Origin: WVZL01 sp041862375
Lineage (GTDB): Bacteria; Acidobacteriota; Aminicenantia; Aminicenantales; Aminicenantaceae
Length of the DNA: 26,860 nucleotides
Assembly: GCA_041862375.1 (NCBI GenBank)
Contig: JBGVTE010000102.1
Span: forward strand, 1 to 26,860
Direction of reading: 5' to 3'
Shown: piece after piece, positions 1-8,467 of the stretch
How the letters are laid out: every line of letters starts with the position of its first letter
Numbering within the stretch: position 1 is the stretch's first letter
Program-made: the position numbers and the translations under genes
The notes under the pieces: generated by a model
Database searches by the model: none
Seen by the model: only the letters and a program-made list of their open reading frames with translations
What the model was told of the DNA's origin: nothing

Positions 1-1119
1 AAATTAATCGAAGATTCATGGGGAAAACGTTCTGTTCTTTGGCTATCTGGCGTGAGACGGGTAGGCACGACCTGTCTGTGCCAATCCTTATCTGATATTT
101 CATACTTTGATTGTGAGTTACCCTGGACACGACGCGAGATGGAAGACCCGGAAGCTTTTTTGGAGTCATGTAAAGGAAAGAAGATCGTTCTTGATGAAAT
201 CCACCGCCTAAAAAATCCATCCGAATTACTCAAAATCTCTGCTGACCATTATCCGGAGACAAAAATTATCGCTACTGGATCTTCTTCTCTTGGTGCCTCT
301 TCCAAATTTAGGGACACACTGACAGGCCGGAAGTTCGAAATATGGCTTCCACCCTTGATTTCTGATGACCTCCAAGATTTTGGAAAGACAGGACTCAAGC
401 ACCGCCTATACAGAGGGGGACTACCTCCTTTCTTTCTGTCTCAGGAATATCCTGAGAGAGAATTTCAGGAATGGATGGATGAATACTGGGCTAAAGATAT
501 TCAGGAGTTATTTCGATTGGAGCGTCGTTTCTCTTTTCAACGGTTTACAGAACTCCTATTTATGCAGTCTGGTGGGATTTTTGAGGCCTCGAAATTTGCT
601 ATTCCGTGTGAGGTAAGTCGGACAACAATCAGCAACTACCTTTCTGTTCTCGAGAATACGTTTGTTATGCATGTTATTCGTCCATTCAGCAGCAGAAAGG
701 CAACGGAAATCGTTTCTGCACCCAAGGTTTATGCTTTTGATACCGGATTTATTTGTTATTACAAAGGATGGGAGAAGCTTCGTGATGAGGATTTGGGATT
801 GCTATGGGAGCATTATGTCCTCAATGAAATACAGGCAAGCCTTCAGAACCGGAGAATGCTGTACTGGCGTGATAAACGGCACCACGAAGTTGACTTCATC
901 TGGAAGAAGAGTGTAAAAAAAGTGATGGCCATTGAATGTAAGTGGTCAGCCGATCATTTTGAACCTTCCGGCTTAAAAGCCTTCCGGCGTTCATATAAAA
1001 ATGGAAAGAATTATGTAGTTGCTAATGATGTTAAGCACACATTTCGTCGTGAATTCAACGGACTAATGGTTGAGTTCGTGAGTCTTGAACACTTAATTTC
1101 AAATCTATTAAAGGATTAA
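1..1119 (+). CDS. AAA-family ATPase with DUF4143 C-terminal domain, 5' end cut by window
   Basis: The reading frame is open from base 1, so the true start lies upstream; the first in-frame start inside the window is a GTG at 52, which falls inside the P-loop and is not credible. The family pairs an N-terminal AAA_14 ATPase with a C-terminal DUF4143 domain that has a nuclease-like fold; such proteins are often found in accessory regions and their role is poorly defined. Seen here: a P-loop-like GVRRVGTTCL, a Walker B-like IVLDEIHRL, a sensor-like IIATGSSS, the DUF4143 hallmark LYRGGLPPF, and a C-terminal HEVDFIWKK...AIECKWS stretch typical of the nuclease-like part. The P-loop lysine is replaced by threonine (family norm GxRRxGKTT), so ATP hydrolysis may be lost. 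The rest of the frame is intact. Family call is firm, function is not. Confidence 0.85.
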   Translation, partial: KLIEDSWGKRSVLWLSGVRRVGTTCLCQSLSDISYFDCELPWTRREMEDPEAFLESCKGKKIVLDEIHRLKNPSELLKISADHYPETKIIATGSSSLGASSKFRDTLTGRKFEIWLPPLISDDLQDFGKTGLKHRLYRGGLPPFFLSQEYPEREFQEWMDEYWAKDIQELFRLERRFSFQRFTELLFMQSGGIFEASKFAIPCEVSRTTISNYLSVLENTFVMHVIRPFSSRKATEIVSAPKVYAFDTGFICYYKGWEKLRDEDLGLLWEHYVLNEIQASLQNRRMLYWRDKRHHEVDFIWKKSVKKVMAIECKWSADHFEPSGLKAFRRSYKNGKNYVVANDVKHTFRREFNGLMVEFVSLEHLISNLLKD

Positions 1120-1429
1120 CTGCTCCAAAGCACAGATTCCTCGGCTCAAATCGACAGAAAGCAGCTTTGGACTCTTCGGAAATATCTTTTGACAAAAAAC
1201 TATTTCTCATTTTTCGTGAATTTTTCTACCTAATTTATATTTTTCAAATTATAAATTCAATGAGTGGACATAATGCTTACTAATCAACACAAATGATTCT
1301 GAGCGATTTCTCTTCCCAATACATAGATGATTAACAAATATTAATTCTAGAAAAAAGAAACTTTTCGAATTATGGACTTTACCACAAAATTCCGTGTGCC
1401 ACATATGTGACAAAAATCACTTAAAATCG
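1120..1429. other. AT-rich intergenic region between convergent genes
   Basis: This 310-base stretch separates the ends of two convergent genes. I see no credible coding frame. An 8-base inverted repeat (TCCAAAGC at 1124-1131, GCTTTGGA at 1164-1171) has a 32-base loop and no U-run, so it is a poor terminator. A CRP-like palindrome lies at 1406-1421 but has no gene start near it. Confidence 0.5.
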
Positions 1430-1801
1430 CTAAAAATATGATACTGGGACTAAGTCGAGGGCGACTCTTTCTGGATTTTCCGGGTCATACTTTACCTTCA
1501 ACACGGCTCCAGGTTGGATCTGGGGAATCAAAAGAATTGAGATGAGCGCTTTGGTCTCTGCTTTATACGGCGGCAGCCCTTCTGCATGGACTTCAAGGAG
1601 AAATCCAACAACTGGATTATCGTTGACCCTGACACCCGTCTCCCAGATTTTCAGCACCGTCGCAGTTGCAGGTAGACCATTCACTCGGATCTCGCGGGCG
1701 ACATCTTCTCCGGTAAAAGAATCGATCATCGCTGTCACGCAGCCGAGCATGGAAAAACAGACCAATACTAAAAGTGACAGGACCGATTTCTTCCAAAACA
1801 T
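1430..1801 (-). CDS. Predicted lipoprotein, DUF3592-like
   Basis: A 123-residue protein with a lipoprotein signal: MFWKKS, a hydrophobic stretch, then the lipobox-like SMLGC with Cys21 as the likely lipidated residue. The mature part contains ATATVLKIWETG, VNDNPVVGF and a KVKYDPENPERVAL ending, a pattern shared with DUF3592-type small beta proteins (extracytoplasmic, function unknown). It starts 40 bases after the stop of the upstream kinase gene on the same strand, so the two may be cotranscribed. A weak GAGAG lies 7 bases before the ATG. Lipoprotein call is good; the family link is from motif resemblance only. Confidence 0.75.
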   Translation of the reverse strand: MFWKKSVLSLLVLVCFSMLGCVTAMIDSFTGEDVAREIRVNGLPATATVLKIWETGVRVNDNPVVGFLLEVHAEGLPPYKAETKALISILLIPQIQPGAVLKVKYDPENPERVALDLVPVSYF

Positions 1802-1841
1802 GGTGTTGCTCTCTCGATTGACCTCAAAGTTCTGTCTATTA

Positions 1842-4214
1842 TTATTCCAACCCTATTTTCTTTATTAACCTAGTGAACCTCGGGTCTGAGCGAACAGTGT
1901 CAAACATTGGTTCTACATTCAGATAGAGCAGCCAATGATTACGTTCCTTATACGCTTTATCTAGCCACTCAAAGCCAAGATCGTTTTCTCCGAGTGTAAA
2001 ACAAAGAAGAGCAATGTGATATGGCGAGACGTACTCCTGCTTCGTCCGTTCTATCATATCATCCAGAACTTGCTGCGCTTTTTTTTTCTTACCCATCTTC
2101 AGATAAGCGATCGCGAGCAAGGTCTCTACATTCTGCATCCAGCCTCTTGAAGGTTCCTTTTCTTTTCGAAATTCTGCCAGAGCTTCTTTATACATTGACT
2201 TTTGTAAATACACTCTTCCCAGAAAACTATGCGCAGAAACAAAATTAGGATCCATCTCCAGTGTCTTCTGCAAGGCTTCTATTGCCTGGTCGTATTGGCG
2301 GGCGTAGTAATACACCCATCCGAGATCACAATTTATTATTAAAGAGAAAGGATCCAATTCAAGGGCTTCTTTCATCTCTTCGATGGCTTCATCGAATCGA
2401 GCCCTGAAAAACAAATAGAATGAATACCAGTGGTGAGCGGTTGTATAGTTGGGATTTAGCTCTATGGCTCGTTTGAATTCTCTGTCTGCACTAGCCCAAT
2501 CCCAATCAGCTAATAATTTAATAAAAGCGAGGGAGGTATGCGCCTCGGCAAGCATATCATCAATCTCTAGCGCTTTAAGTGCTGCTTCCCTCGCTTTCTG
2601 ATAAGCCTCTTTTTGAGGGAAATCACCGTACCAAGATAGGATACAATAGCAGTCGGCCAGCCCAGAATAGGCTAGCGTATAGCCATTATCTTTCTTGATT
2701 GCCTGTTGGAAGTACTCGAGTCCCTTCTTCACTCCAATTTCATAGCGCTTGTTCCAGAAGTAGCGGCCCTTCAAATACAAATTATAAGCCTCCAGATTGT
2801 CCGTGTAACGCTTCACGAGTTTCACCTTCTCTCTTCCCAAGAGCTTTACCTTTAGTTTGTCAACGATTGCTAGAGAGATTTCATCCTGGATGGCAAAAAT
2901 ATCTTCCATATCTCGGTCGTATTTCTCTGACCAGATATGGTAGCCATCGGCGACGTTTATAAGCTGGGTTGAGATGCGTAGTCGGTTGCCTGCCTTTCGT
3001 ACGCTACCTTCTAGAATCGTCTCTACATTCAGTCTCCTGCCAATCTCACGGACGTCTAAATCTTTCTCTCTGAATGAAAAAGCTGAAGTACGCGCAACAA
3101 TCCTTAAATCACTTATCTTGGACAATGAATTGATCAGTTCTTCTGCCATGCCATCACAGAAATATTCCTGATCTTTCTTTGGGCTTAAATCTGTGAAAGG
3201 GAGCACAGCAATAGATTTTTCCAGTTTCATTTCACCAATTCTTTCTTTCTCAGGTTTCCCTTTTCCTATTTTGCTTAATTCAGAAAGAAGCTCATTTGTT
3301 TCCTGATATCTCTTCTCTTTATCCTTTTCTAAACAGTTCAGTATCACACGGCTTAGATCATCAGGTATTTGAGCATTAATCTCCTTAGGATTTTTAGGCT
3401 TTTCGCTTTTATGTTTCACGCCAATAATGAAAGGCGTATCTCCTTCAAAAGGCACTTGCCCCGTCACCATCTCATACAAAATCACACCCAATGAATAAAT
3501 ATCCGACCTATTGTCTACCTCCTTTCCCTCCACCTGTTCTGGGGACATGTACTCAGGTGTCCCTATCATCACCCCAGCACCTGTTATTCCCTTTGTCTTC
3601 ATCGACCGGGCTATTCCGAAATCCATAATCCGCGCATTCCCCTCTCTATCTATCATGATGTTTTGAGGTTTTAAATCTCGGTGGACGACTCCTAATCCGT
3701 GCGCTTCTGCCAATCCTTCACAGACCTGCTTCATTATATTCATAGCTGTGGCCACACTCAGCTGTCCAGTCATCCTTATCATGCTCTTCAAACTCTCTCC
3801 AGCAATATACTCCATAGTGATATAATAAGTTCCTTCCTCTTCACTTATATGATACATGCGACATATATTCTTATGGGAAATCTTTCGGGCCAATTTTAAC
3901 TCGTTTCTGAATCGATCAAGGGTTTCCTGGTCAGAGGCAATCTCTGGTTTGAGGAGCTTTAAGGCCACTTCTTCGTTTATTTTCTTGTCTACTACTCTGT
4001 AAACACTTCCCATACCACCCCTACCGACCTCCTCGATAACTTCGTATCTCCTGGCGAAAGTTGTCCCTCTTTTTAACTCTAATATAGGCATCTGAGTGGT
4101 TCCTGTTTTTGTTTCAAAGATCTCATCCGAAGGAGACAGTTGGGCTCCGCAGTCAATGCAATAATGCATTCCCTGGGGATTTTCAAATTGACACTTAGGA
4201 CACTTAATTCCCAC
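1842..4214 (-). CDS. Zinc-ribbon Ser/Thr protein kinase with TolB-like and TPR domains
   Basis: A cytosolic multi-domain kinase of about 790 residues. Order: N-terminal zinc ribbon (Cys5, 8, 19, 22); a Hanks-type kinase with glycine loop GRGGMGSVY (64-72), ATP lysine in ALKLL (K86), catalytic HRDLKPQN (D180), DFG (D198) and the PEYMSPEQ activation-segment end, so all key residues are present; a TolB/FlgO-like N-terminal domain (about 334-450, beginning SIAVLPFTDLSP); then a TPR array to the C-terminus. No transmembrane helix is evident between kinase and TolB-like part. I chose the GTG at 4214 because GGAAG lies 7 bases upstream and the zinc ribbon then begins at the N-terminus, as in relatives; an in-frame TTG at 4271 would add 19 hydrophobic residues without a ribosome site. 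Substrate unknown. Confidence 0.88.
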   Translation of the reverse strand: MGIKCPKCQFENPQGMHYCIDCGAQLSPSDEIFETKTGTTQMPILELKRGTTFARRYEVIEEVGRGGMGSVYRVVDKKINEEVALKLLKPEIASDQETLDRFRNELKLARKISHKNICRMYHISEEEGTYYITMEYIAGESLKSMIRMTGQLSVATAMNIMKQVCEGLAEAHGLGVVHRDLKPQNIMIDREGNARIMDFGIARSMKTKGITGAGVMIGTPEYMSPEQVEGKEVDNRSDIYSLGVILYEMVTGQVPFEGDTPFIIGVKHKSEKPKNPKEINAQIPDDLSRVILNCLEKDKEKRYQETNELLSELSKIGKGKPEKERIGEMKLEKSIAVLPFTDLSPKKDQEYFCDGMAEELINSLSKISDLRIVARTSAFSFREKDLDVREIGRRLNVETILEGSVRKAGNRLRISTQLINVADGYHIWSEKYDRDMEDIFAIQDEISLAIVDKLKVKLLGREKVKLVKRYTDNLEAYNLYLKGRYFWNKRYEIGVKKGLEYFQQAIKKDNGYTLAYSGLADCYCILSWYGDFPQKEAYQKAREAALKALEIDDMLAEAHTSLAFIKLLADWDWASADREFKRAIELNPNYTTAHHWYSFYLFFRARFDEAIEEMKEALELDPFSLIINCDLGWVYYYARQYDQAIEALQKTLEMDPNFVSAHSFLGRVYLQKSMYKEALAEFRKEKEPSRGWMQNVETLLAIAYLKMGKKKKAQQVLDDMIERTKQEYVSPYHIALLCFTLGENDLGFEWLDKAYKERNHWLLYLNVEPMFDTVRSDPRFTRLIKKIGLE

Positions 4215-4354
4215 TTCATTTCTTCCAAGCTGGGGTGTCAAAAGAATAGCAATTACAGAGATAAGAGTCAAATTAAATAATTAAGCTTGCTTTAAGTTTG
4301 CCTGATATAGTGAAATTTGCCCCTAAATGGAAAACGGGAAATTACTCCCCCTTT

Positions 4355-4543
4355 TTAGGCCCAAAATGGGATGAAAATCCCTAATAGATTTACAGCATTT
4401 CTCTTCCTGTCATAATTGGAATGAGTGTATCTTTGAGTAACTAGAACGCTGTGATGACCAAATAAATTTTGAATTGTAATCAAATCAACTCCTCTCTTTA
4501 CTAATCTCGTAGCAAATGTGTGTCTATGGTCATGAAATCTTAT
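4355..4543 (-). pseudogene. Tyrosine recombinase (phage-type integrase) C-terminal remnant
   Basis: Reading the minus strand from 4543 to the TAA at 4355-4357 gives an uninterrupted stretch starting IRFHDHRHTFATRL, followed by GVDLITIQNLFGHHS and TQRYTHSNYDRKRNAVNLL. This is the catalytic C-terminus of a tyrosine integrase: the Arg-His pair in the HxxRH box (here HDHRH), the GHHS histidine and the nucleophilic Tyr in RYTH are all visible. An in-frame TAG (4544-4546) lies directly upstream and no clear N-terminal or core domain precedes it, so this is a scrap. It lies on the same strand as an apparent integrase start at 7456 and a tRNA fragment at 7568-7619, with the DUF5916 gene between. Confidence 0.85.
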
Positions 4544-4614
4544 CTACAAAGGAATGAGTATATTTTCATCTAGTCCGCTTGGATTTCCTTCATTTTACAG
4601 GGGTAATCCAAAAA

Positions 4615-7263
4615 TCACAATTTCAGCCTGTAGGTGAGTTTTATCATGAAGATGTTATCACCAGGGGCGGTGAGGAGGTTTCCAAAATCCCTGCCGAATC
4701 TAAAATCTCCTGGGTTGGCATAATCGGCGCGGTTTTGAGTCCAAACCAAATAGAGTAGGGACCCAGGTCTGTATTCCCAGCGTAAGACGATCGTGCCGCG
4801 CAAGGATTTGTAATTAAAGTCAGGATTGCTGAAGGAAAAAGCCTGGGCTGGGTATGGGCCGTCAGGATCAACAGTATACGTTCCATCCTTGTAGGAAATT
4901 GTGGAATCTCCATCTCCGAACTCATTAAAATCAAAACTCTTAGCCCGTGCTAATTCTTTAAACCTGTCGTAATCACCTACAGCGATAAAGGGCTGAATAT
5001 AGGCCTGAAGGCTGAGCTTTGGCGTGAAAATCCAGTTCAAGCGGAGGCTACAGGATAAGGTTTTTTGATCGATATGAGCAAAGATGTATCGGTTTCCGTA
5101 GGTTTCGGTCATGAATTCGTCTTCGACTCGAGTGATCCATTGGGCAACAATATTATCAGAGGAATATTCAGGAGAAAGAGAAAGGCTGATATTGCTCTTT
5201 GGCCTCCACTGCAGGGTTGTATAACCTACCCATGCTTGATCACCGGATTTTCCGGTGTGATAAAATCCACCGAAATAAAAAACAACAGGTTTACGCTCAT
5301 CACTGCTTAGCGAAAAGTCAAACCAGGTGTAAGCAAGGCTTAATGTCAGCGGGCCTCCCCTTGTGAGAGTGCTGGACCATCGTTCTGGATTAACGCTCAT
5401 CTGAAAATAGGCACTCCAATAATTGAGAAACTGGAAATTGGAGAATAGAATCAGGCGCTGTTCACCAATCTTATTCCCTCCAAAATCGTAATTCCGCTGG
5501 GTAAATACGTACAGACTCCAGTTTCGGAGAAGTTTCCCAGGATGGAGAGAGCGGTATCCCACCATGACATGGCCGTTGATGACATCCCCTGTCCATTGAA
5601 AGCCCATATCCGTTGAATCAAAACCCGGTGAAATGGCTCCTAGAGCTGCGTTGAACATGATGTTTCCCTTCTGCTTGTTTATGAGTAATCGACCTGCCCA
5701 ACCGCTCATGGAAGTGGCCTCCTCATCCAATTCCACATGGGTGGCGTCTGGCCGTTGATAATAGTGGGGGTAAGACTTCTGGAGATTAAAAATGGCTGTT
5801 TGACTTCCTGAAACCCGGGTCCCTCCAAACCAACCTGAGAATACCCACGTTCTATTTTTATCCAAGAAGGTCCACCCATCAAGAGCCAGGCTAAAAGAGT
5901 TCCGGTTTAGACTATTCTCCAGGATTTCCGTTTGGAGATCTCTGACCACACCGGTGGTGATAAATCCCAATCCCTGCTTTCCTTGATTAAATTCTTTTTG
6001 TGCTCTCAAGACTCCATGATATGTGAAGGGCTCGACTTCCTCAGAAAGACGCTGCCCGTTCAAATCAATATCAGCATGTTCTCTTTCTGTGAGGGCGCTT
6101 AATAGACCTAAATTCCAGTCCTTACCAATTTTCCCTGTTATTTTCGCTGCCAGAAGGATAGTTGACCAATCCGGATATTTAACATAGCCTTCTGAATCGA
6201 CATAAATCCGGGTAGGACGGCCGATTCTCCGGCTGTAAAAAAAATGAGGACTTGCCCAATTCACTCCCCAATGGCTGGTGGCCCCACCGTAGCCAAATGA
6301 AAATATGTTGGACCCCTCGATAAAGAAAGGTCTCTTTTCCTCGTAGTAGGTTTCAGCTGCACTGAGGTTGATGACTGCCGGATCAACCTCAACCTGGCCA
6401 AAATCCGGATTAGCGGTTAGATCAAGCGTCAAATTGCTTTTTAATCCCACCTTCATATCGAGACCACCGTTGGCAACAAAGGATTTTCCTGTCTCGAATG
6501 GATTGCCTTCTTCTTCAGGACTGAAAGCGGCTTTGTTCGCGGTGAAAGGGAGGAGTTCGATTAAGCGGCCGGGATTAATGTCACTCATCCCAACCAGTTT
6601 GGCGAAGTGAGAGACAAACCCGCTTTCTTCCTTGGGAGCCCATGAAAAAACCACCTCTTCGTTTTTCCGTTGGATGATACGGCGGAAGTTGACACCCCAT
6701 GTATAGTTATCCTTTTTCTTGAAACGCAATTGATTATAAGGAATGCGGATTTCAACGGTCCAGCCTTTCTCATCAATCTGAGCGGCGCTTTCCCAAACAC
6801 CATCCCAGTTGGTATCCCTAAATTCATCGTTATAGATGGTCCAGTCTATGATAGAACCGGCAGGGGATACGGCAAATTGATATCCGCTGCGTCGATCATA
6901 ATAAGGGTCTACTGAAAAGATAAACCAGTCTGAATCAACAGAATCATCCCTTCGGCTCAGACGACTGACAATTTTATCTGGATCAGAATCAAACATCCGG
7001 GCCGCAACATATATGGCTTCATCATCAAAAGCCACCCAAAAGACAGTTTTTTCTGTCGGGGGTTCACCGTCTTTAGGGTCTCTCTGTGTGAAATCACTGT
7101 ATCCTTGGGTTTGCCATGTGTTTTCCTTTAAAAATCCGTCGATTTCTATTTCTTCTACAGCCCTGATGGCTTCAACCACTTTTTGCTCCACTTTTAGAGC
7201 CCTCATCAGTAAGAAAGACGATAACATCAGTATAAAGAAGGTGAATAATCTCAATATTTTCAC
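4615..7263 (-). CDS. DUF5916 outer-membrane barrel protein with N-terminal CBM9-like domain
   Basis: An 882-residue exported protein. A signal peptide (MKILRLFTFFILMLSSFLL) is followed by a carbohydrate-binding family 9-like domain (about residues 37-215, beginning with the typical IEIDGFLKENTW and containing FAVSPAGSIIDW and WTVEIRIPYNQLRF). The remaining ~660 residues fit DUF5916: FFIEGSNIF (the family's EKRPFFxEG box), YSRRIGRP, then alternating aromatic beta strands ending in a C-terminal barrel strand (IKLTYRLKL). Such proteins sit in the outer membrane; some are thought to handle glycans or act as transport pores, but no substrate is established. GTG is the start: GGAGG lies 5 bases before it. 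It appears complete and intact, although it is sandwiched between two integrase remnants. Confidence 0.88.
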   Translation of the reverse strand: MKILRLFTFFILMLSSFLLMRALKVEQKVVEAIRAVEEIEIDGFLKENTWQTQGYSDFTQRDPKDGEPPTEKTVFWVAFDDEAIYVAARMFDSDPDKIVSRLSRRDDSVDSDWFIFSVDPYYDRRSGYQFAVSPAGSIIDWTIYNDEFRDTNWDGVWESAAQIDEKGWTVEIRIPYNQLRFKKKDNYTWGVNFRRIIQRKNEEVVFSWAPKEESGFVSHFAKLVGMSDINPGRLIELLPFTANKAAFSPEEEGNPFETGKSFVANGGLDMKVGLKSNLTLDLTANPDFGQVEVDPAVINLSAAETYYEEKRPFFIEGSNIFSFGYGGATSHWGVNWASPHFFYSRRIGRPTRIYVDSEGYVKYPDWSTILLAAKITGKIGKDWNLGLLSALTEREHADIDLNGQRLSEEVEPFTYHGVLRAQKEFNQGKQGLGFITTGVVRDLQTEILENSLNRNSFSLALDGWTFLDKNRTWVFSGWFGGTRVSGSQTAIFNLQKSYPHYYQRPDATHVELDEEATSMSGWAGRLLINKQKGNIMFNAALGAISPGFDSTDMGFQWTGDVINGHVMVGYRSLHPGKLLRNWSLYVFTQRNYDFGGNKIGEQRLILFSNFQFLNYWSAYFQMSVNPERWSSTLTRGGPLTLSLAYTWFDFSLSSDERKPVVFYFGGFYHTGKSGDQAWVGYTTLQWRPKSNISLSLSPEYSSDNIVAQWITRVEDEFMTETYGNRYIFAHIDQKTLSCSLRLNWIFTPKLSLQAYIQPFIAVGDYDRFKELARAKSFDFNEFGDGDSTISYKDGTYTVDPDGPYPAQAFSFSNPDFNYKSLRGTIVLRWEYRPGSLLYLVWTQNRADYANPGDFRFGRDFGNLLTAPGDNIFMIKLTYRLKL

Positions 7264-7420
7264 ATCAGCCTCCTCTCAATATCGATGTGAATCTTGTCAT
7301 AAAAACGGCCAGATTTATCTGGATTTGAGACTAAATACACAAACATATCCCCTATATTAATATTACGCTTTCCAGAAGAAATGGTTTACAATATAAAAGC
7401 TCTTTGCTTAACGTCTCCAA

Positions 7421-7456
7421 TCAACGAAGTAATTCTAAATATAGACTTACTCCCAT
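7421..7456 (-). pseudogene. Possible start of the broken integrase gene
   Basis: On the minus strand an ATG at 7456-7454 begins MGVSLYLELLR and then meets a TGA. MGVxLY/MGVYL openings are common in tRNA-associated tyrosine integrases, whose gene usually begins about 100 bases beyond the tRNA 3' end, as here (tRNA CCA end at 7568). The catalytic end of such an integrase survives on the same strand at 4355-4543. The match is only seven residues long, so this assignment rests mainly on position and orientation. Confidence 0.35.
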
Positions 7457-7465
7457 GTTACAGAT

Positions 7466-7532
7466 GTGCAACAGAATTCGTGCAAACCCGCTTAATTAGG
7501 CTTAATGGTGCTTAAAGGAGACCTAGGTGCAA
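7466..7532. repeat. Three GTGCAA direct repeats beside the tRNA scar
   Basis: GTGCAA occurs at 7466-7471, 7480-7485 and 7527-7532, the first two 14 bases apart, all between the tRNA-Val fragment and the putative integrase start. Short direct repeats in this position serve as arm-type binding sites for tyrosine integrases in other elements. The assignment is inferred from location; a six-base motif can recur by chance. Confidence 0.3.
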
Positions 7533-7567
7533 GAGTCTCTTTTTCTCTGGAAAATTGAAAGAATATC

Positions 7568-7619
7568 TGGTGGGCGGGACTGGGATCGAACCAGTGACAC
7601 CCGGTCTGTAAGACTGGTA
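7568..7619 (-). tRNA. tRNA-Val(TAC) 3' half only, likely attachment-site scar
   Basis: The minus strand reads an anticodon arm with loop CTTACAG (anticodon TAC, valine), a variable region, a perfect T arm (CTGG-TTCGATC-CCAG core), the acceptor 3' strand CCCGCCC, discriminator A and an encoded CCA ending at 7568. The 5' acceptor strand (GGGCGGG expected) and D arm are absent: the bases upstream of the anticodon arm do not fold as a tRNA. One anticodon-stem pair is mismatched. A 3'-half tRNA is what integrative elements leave at an attachment site. It should not be functional. Confidence 0.75.
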
Positions 7620-7710
7620 CTTATTTCAGACATTCCATTTTTAAGTGGCGTCATTTTCTATATAACATTATTCTTTCCCATTTCTCCCTTCTCTTCTTCC
7701 TCCAGTATGC

Positions 7711-7980
7711 TCAATTATAAACCCAATCAGGACATCGTTTAACAATGATTCCCTCTGCCCTTAGCCACCTCTGAATTGTCCTTCTAGGAACATGTAGAAG
7801 TCGTGATGTTGCTCTCACACCAATAGTTGCTACTTTTTCAACCGCATATTCCTTCTGCTCTCGAGTGTAGTGTCCTCCTTTAGGATTTAAATTTTGGAAA
7901 TAAAGCAATTGTTTACGATTTTGTACTTCGATCCACAACCTGATCAGCGCTTTTGTGCTTAATTTGTCTAATCTATTCAT
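7711..7980 (-). CDS. Small helix-turn-helix protein
   Basis: An 89-residue protein. The N-terminus (MNRLDKLSTKALIRLWIEVQ) is basic and helical; residues about 38-75 (YTREQKEYAVEKVATIG, ATSRLLHVPRRTIQRWLRAEG) form a homeodomain-like HTH of the type found at the N-terminus of transposases and in small regulators. The start is supported by GGAG six bases before the ATG. It may be a stand-alone DNA-binding protein or the surviving front of a transposase; no catalytic domain follows. It is divergent from the TIGR04076 gene, with 91 bases between the two starts, which probably hold both promoters. Confidence 0.6.
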   Translation of the reverse strand: MNRLDKLSTKALIRLWIEVQNRKQLLYFQNLNPKGGHYTREQKEYAVEKVATIGVRATSRLLHVPRRTIQRWLRAEGIIVKRCPDWVYN

Positions 7981-8071
7981 TTTTCACTCCAGATATTGCT
8001 TAAAATAGACCTTTCCCACGTGCCACCTGTCTGTTAAAATCATAAAGAGACCAAAAACTGGAGGCGAAAAA

Positions 8072-8467
8072 ATGAAGAGAAGAGAATTCCTATGTAAAAC
8101 AGGATGCAGTGTTGCCTGTTTTGTAGCTGCAGGTTCAAGCCTGGCTTTCGGTAACATGGATGGACAGCAAAAAAAGAAGTATAAAATAGAGATAGAAATA
8201 TTTGAGGCGAGAGAAGACAGCTGGTGTCATAAAAAAGGAGAGAAATTCAGATATCCTGAGGATTACATGAAACTGTGTTCCTGGCTGCGGTCCAGCATGC
8301 ATGATTTTATATTATGCCTTGAACGTGGTGTGACATTACCCTGGAAATACGAAGGAACTCCTTACGAAAAAGTAATCAATGAGAACGGAGTTACAACTGA
8401 ATTTGTTCGCTGTCCTGATCCAACTGCTGATCTTGTGGCAAAAATAACCAAAACCAATATAGCTTAA
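8072..8467 (+). CDS. TIGR04076 family protein with twin-arginine signal
   Basis: A 131-residue protein with an N-terminal Tat-like signal (KRREFL followed by a Cys/Ala-rich hydrophobic stretch to about residue 27). The mature domain fits TIGR04076: a beta strand YKIEIEIFEAR, a Cys-His pair (SWCHKKGEKF), LCSWLR, a hydrophobic GVTLPWKYEG core and a C-terminal CPDPTADLVAKI. Members often have conserved cysteines and occur in anaerobes; their function is unknown. Family members are mostly cytosolic, so the export signal is notable. GGAGG lies 7 bases before the ATG. Confidence 0.8.
   Translation: MKRREFLCKTGCSVACFVAAGSSLAFGNMDGQQKKKYKIEIEIFEAREDSWCHKKGEKFRYPEDYMKLCSWLRSSMHDFILCLERGVTLPWKYEGTPYEKVINENGVTTEFVRCPDPTADLVAKITKTNIA

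Larger units (their letters stand above)
7264..7710. other. Gene-poor stretch holding integrase start and tRNA scar
   Basis: No intact gene is supported here. Going right, it holds the upstream region of the DUF5916 gene, a seven-residue integrase-like start followed by a stop (7421-7456 minus), three GTGCAA repeats (7466, 7480, 7527) and the 3' half of a tRNA-Val (7568-7619 minus). A 71-codon plus-strand frame across it reads through the tRNA and is spurious. Confidence 0.6.

Noticed and set aside
1124..1171. 8-bp inverted repeat after the ATPase gene as terminator
   Set aside because: The loop is 32 bases and no U-run follows.
1406..1421. CRP/FNR-like palindrome TGTGA-N6-TCACT
   Set aside because: It lies between the 3' ends of two convergent genes with no start nearby, so a regulatory role is not supported.
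7527..7742. 71-codon ORF containing GGRDWDRTSDT
   Set aside because: This peptide is the known by-product of reading antisense through a tRNA 3' end; the tRNA-Val half explains it.
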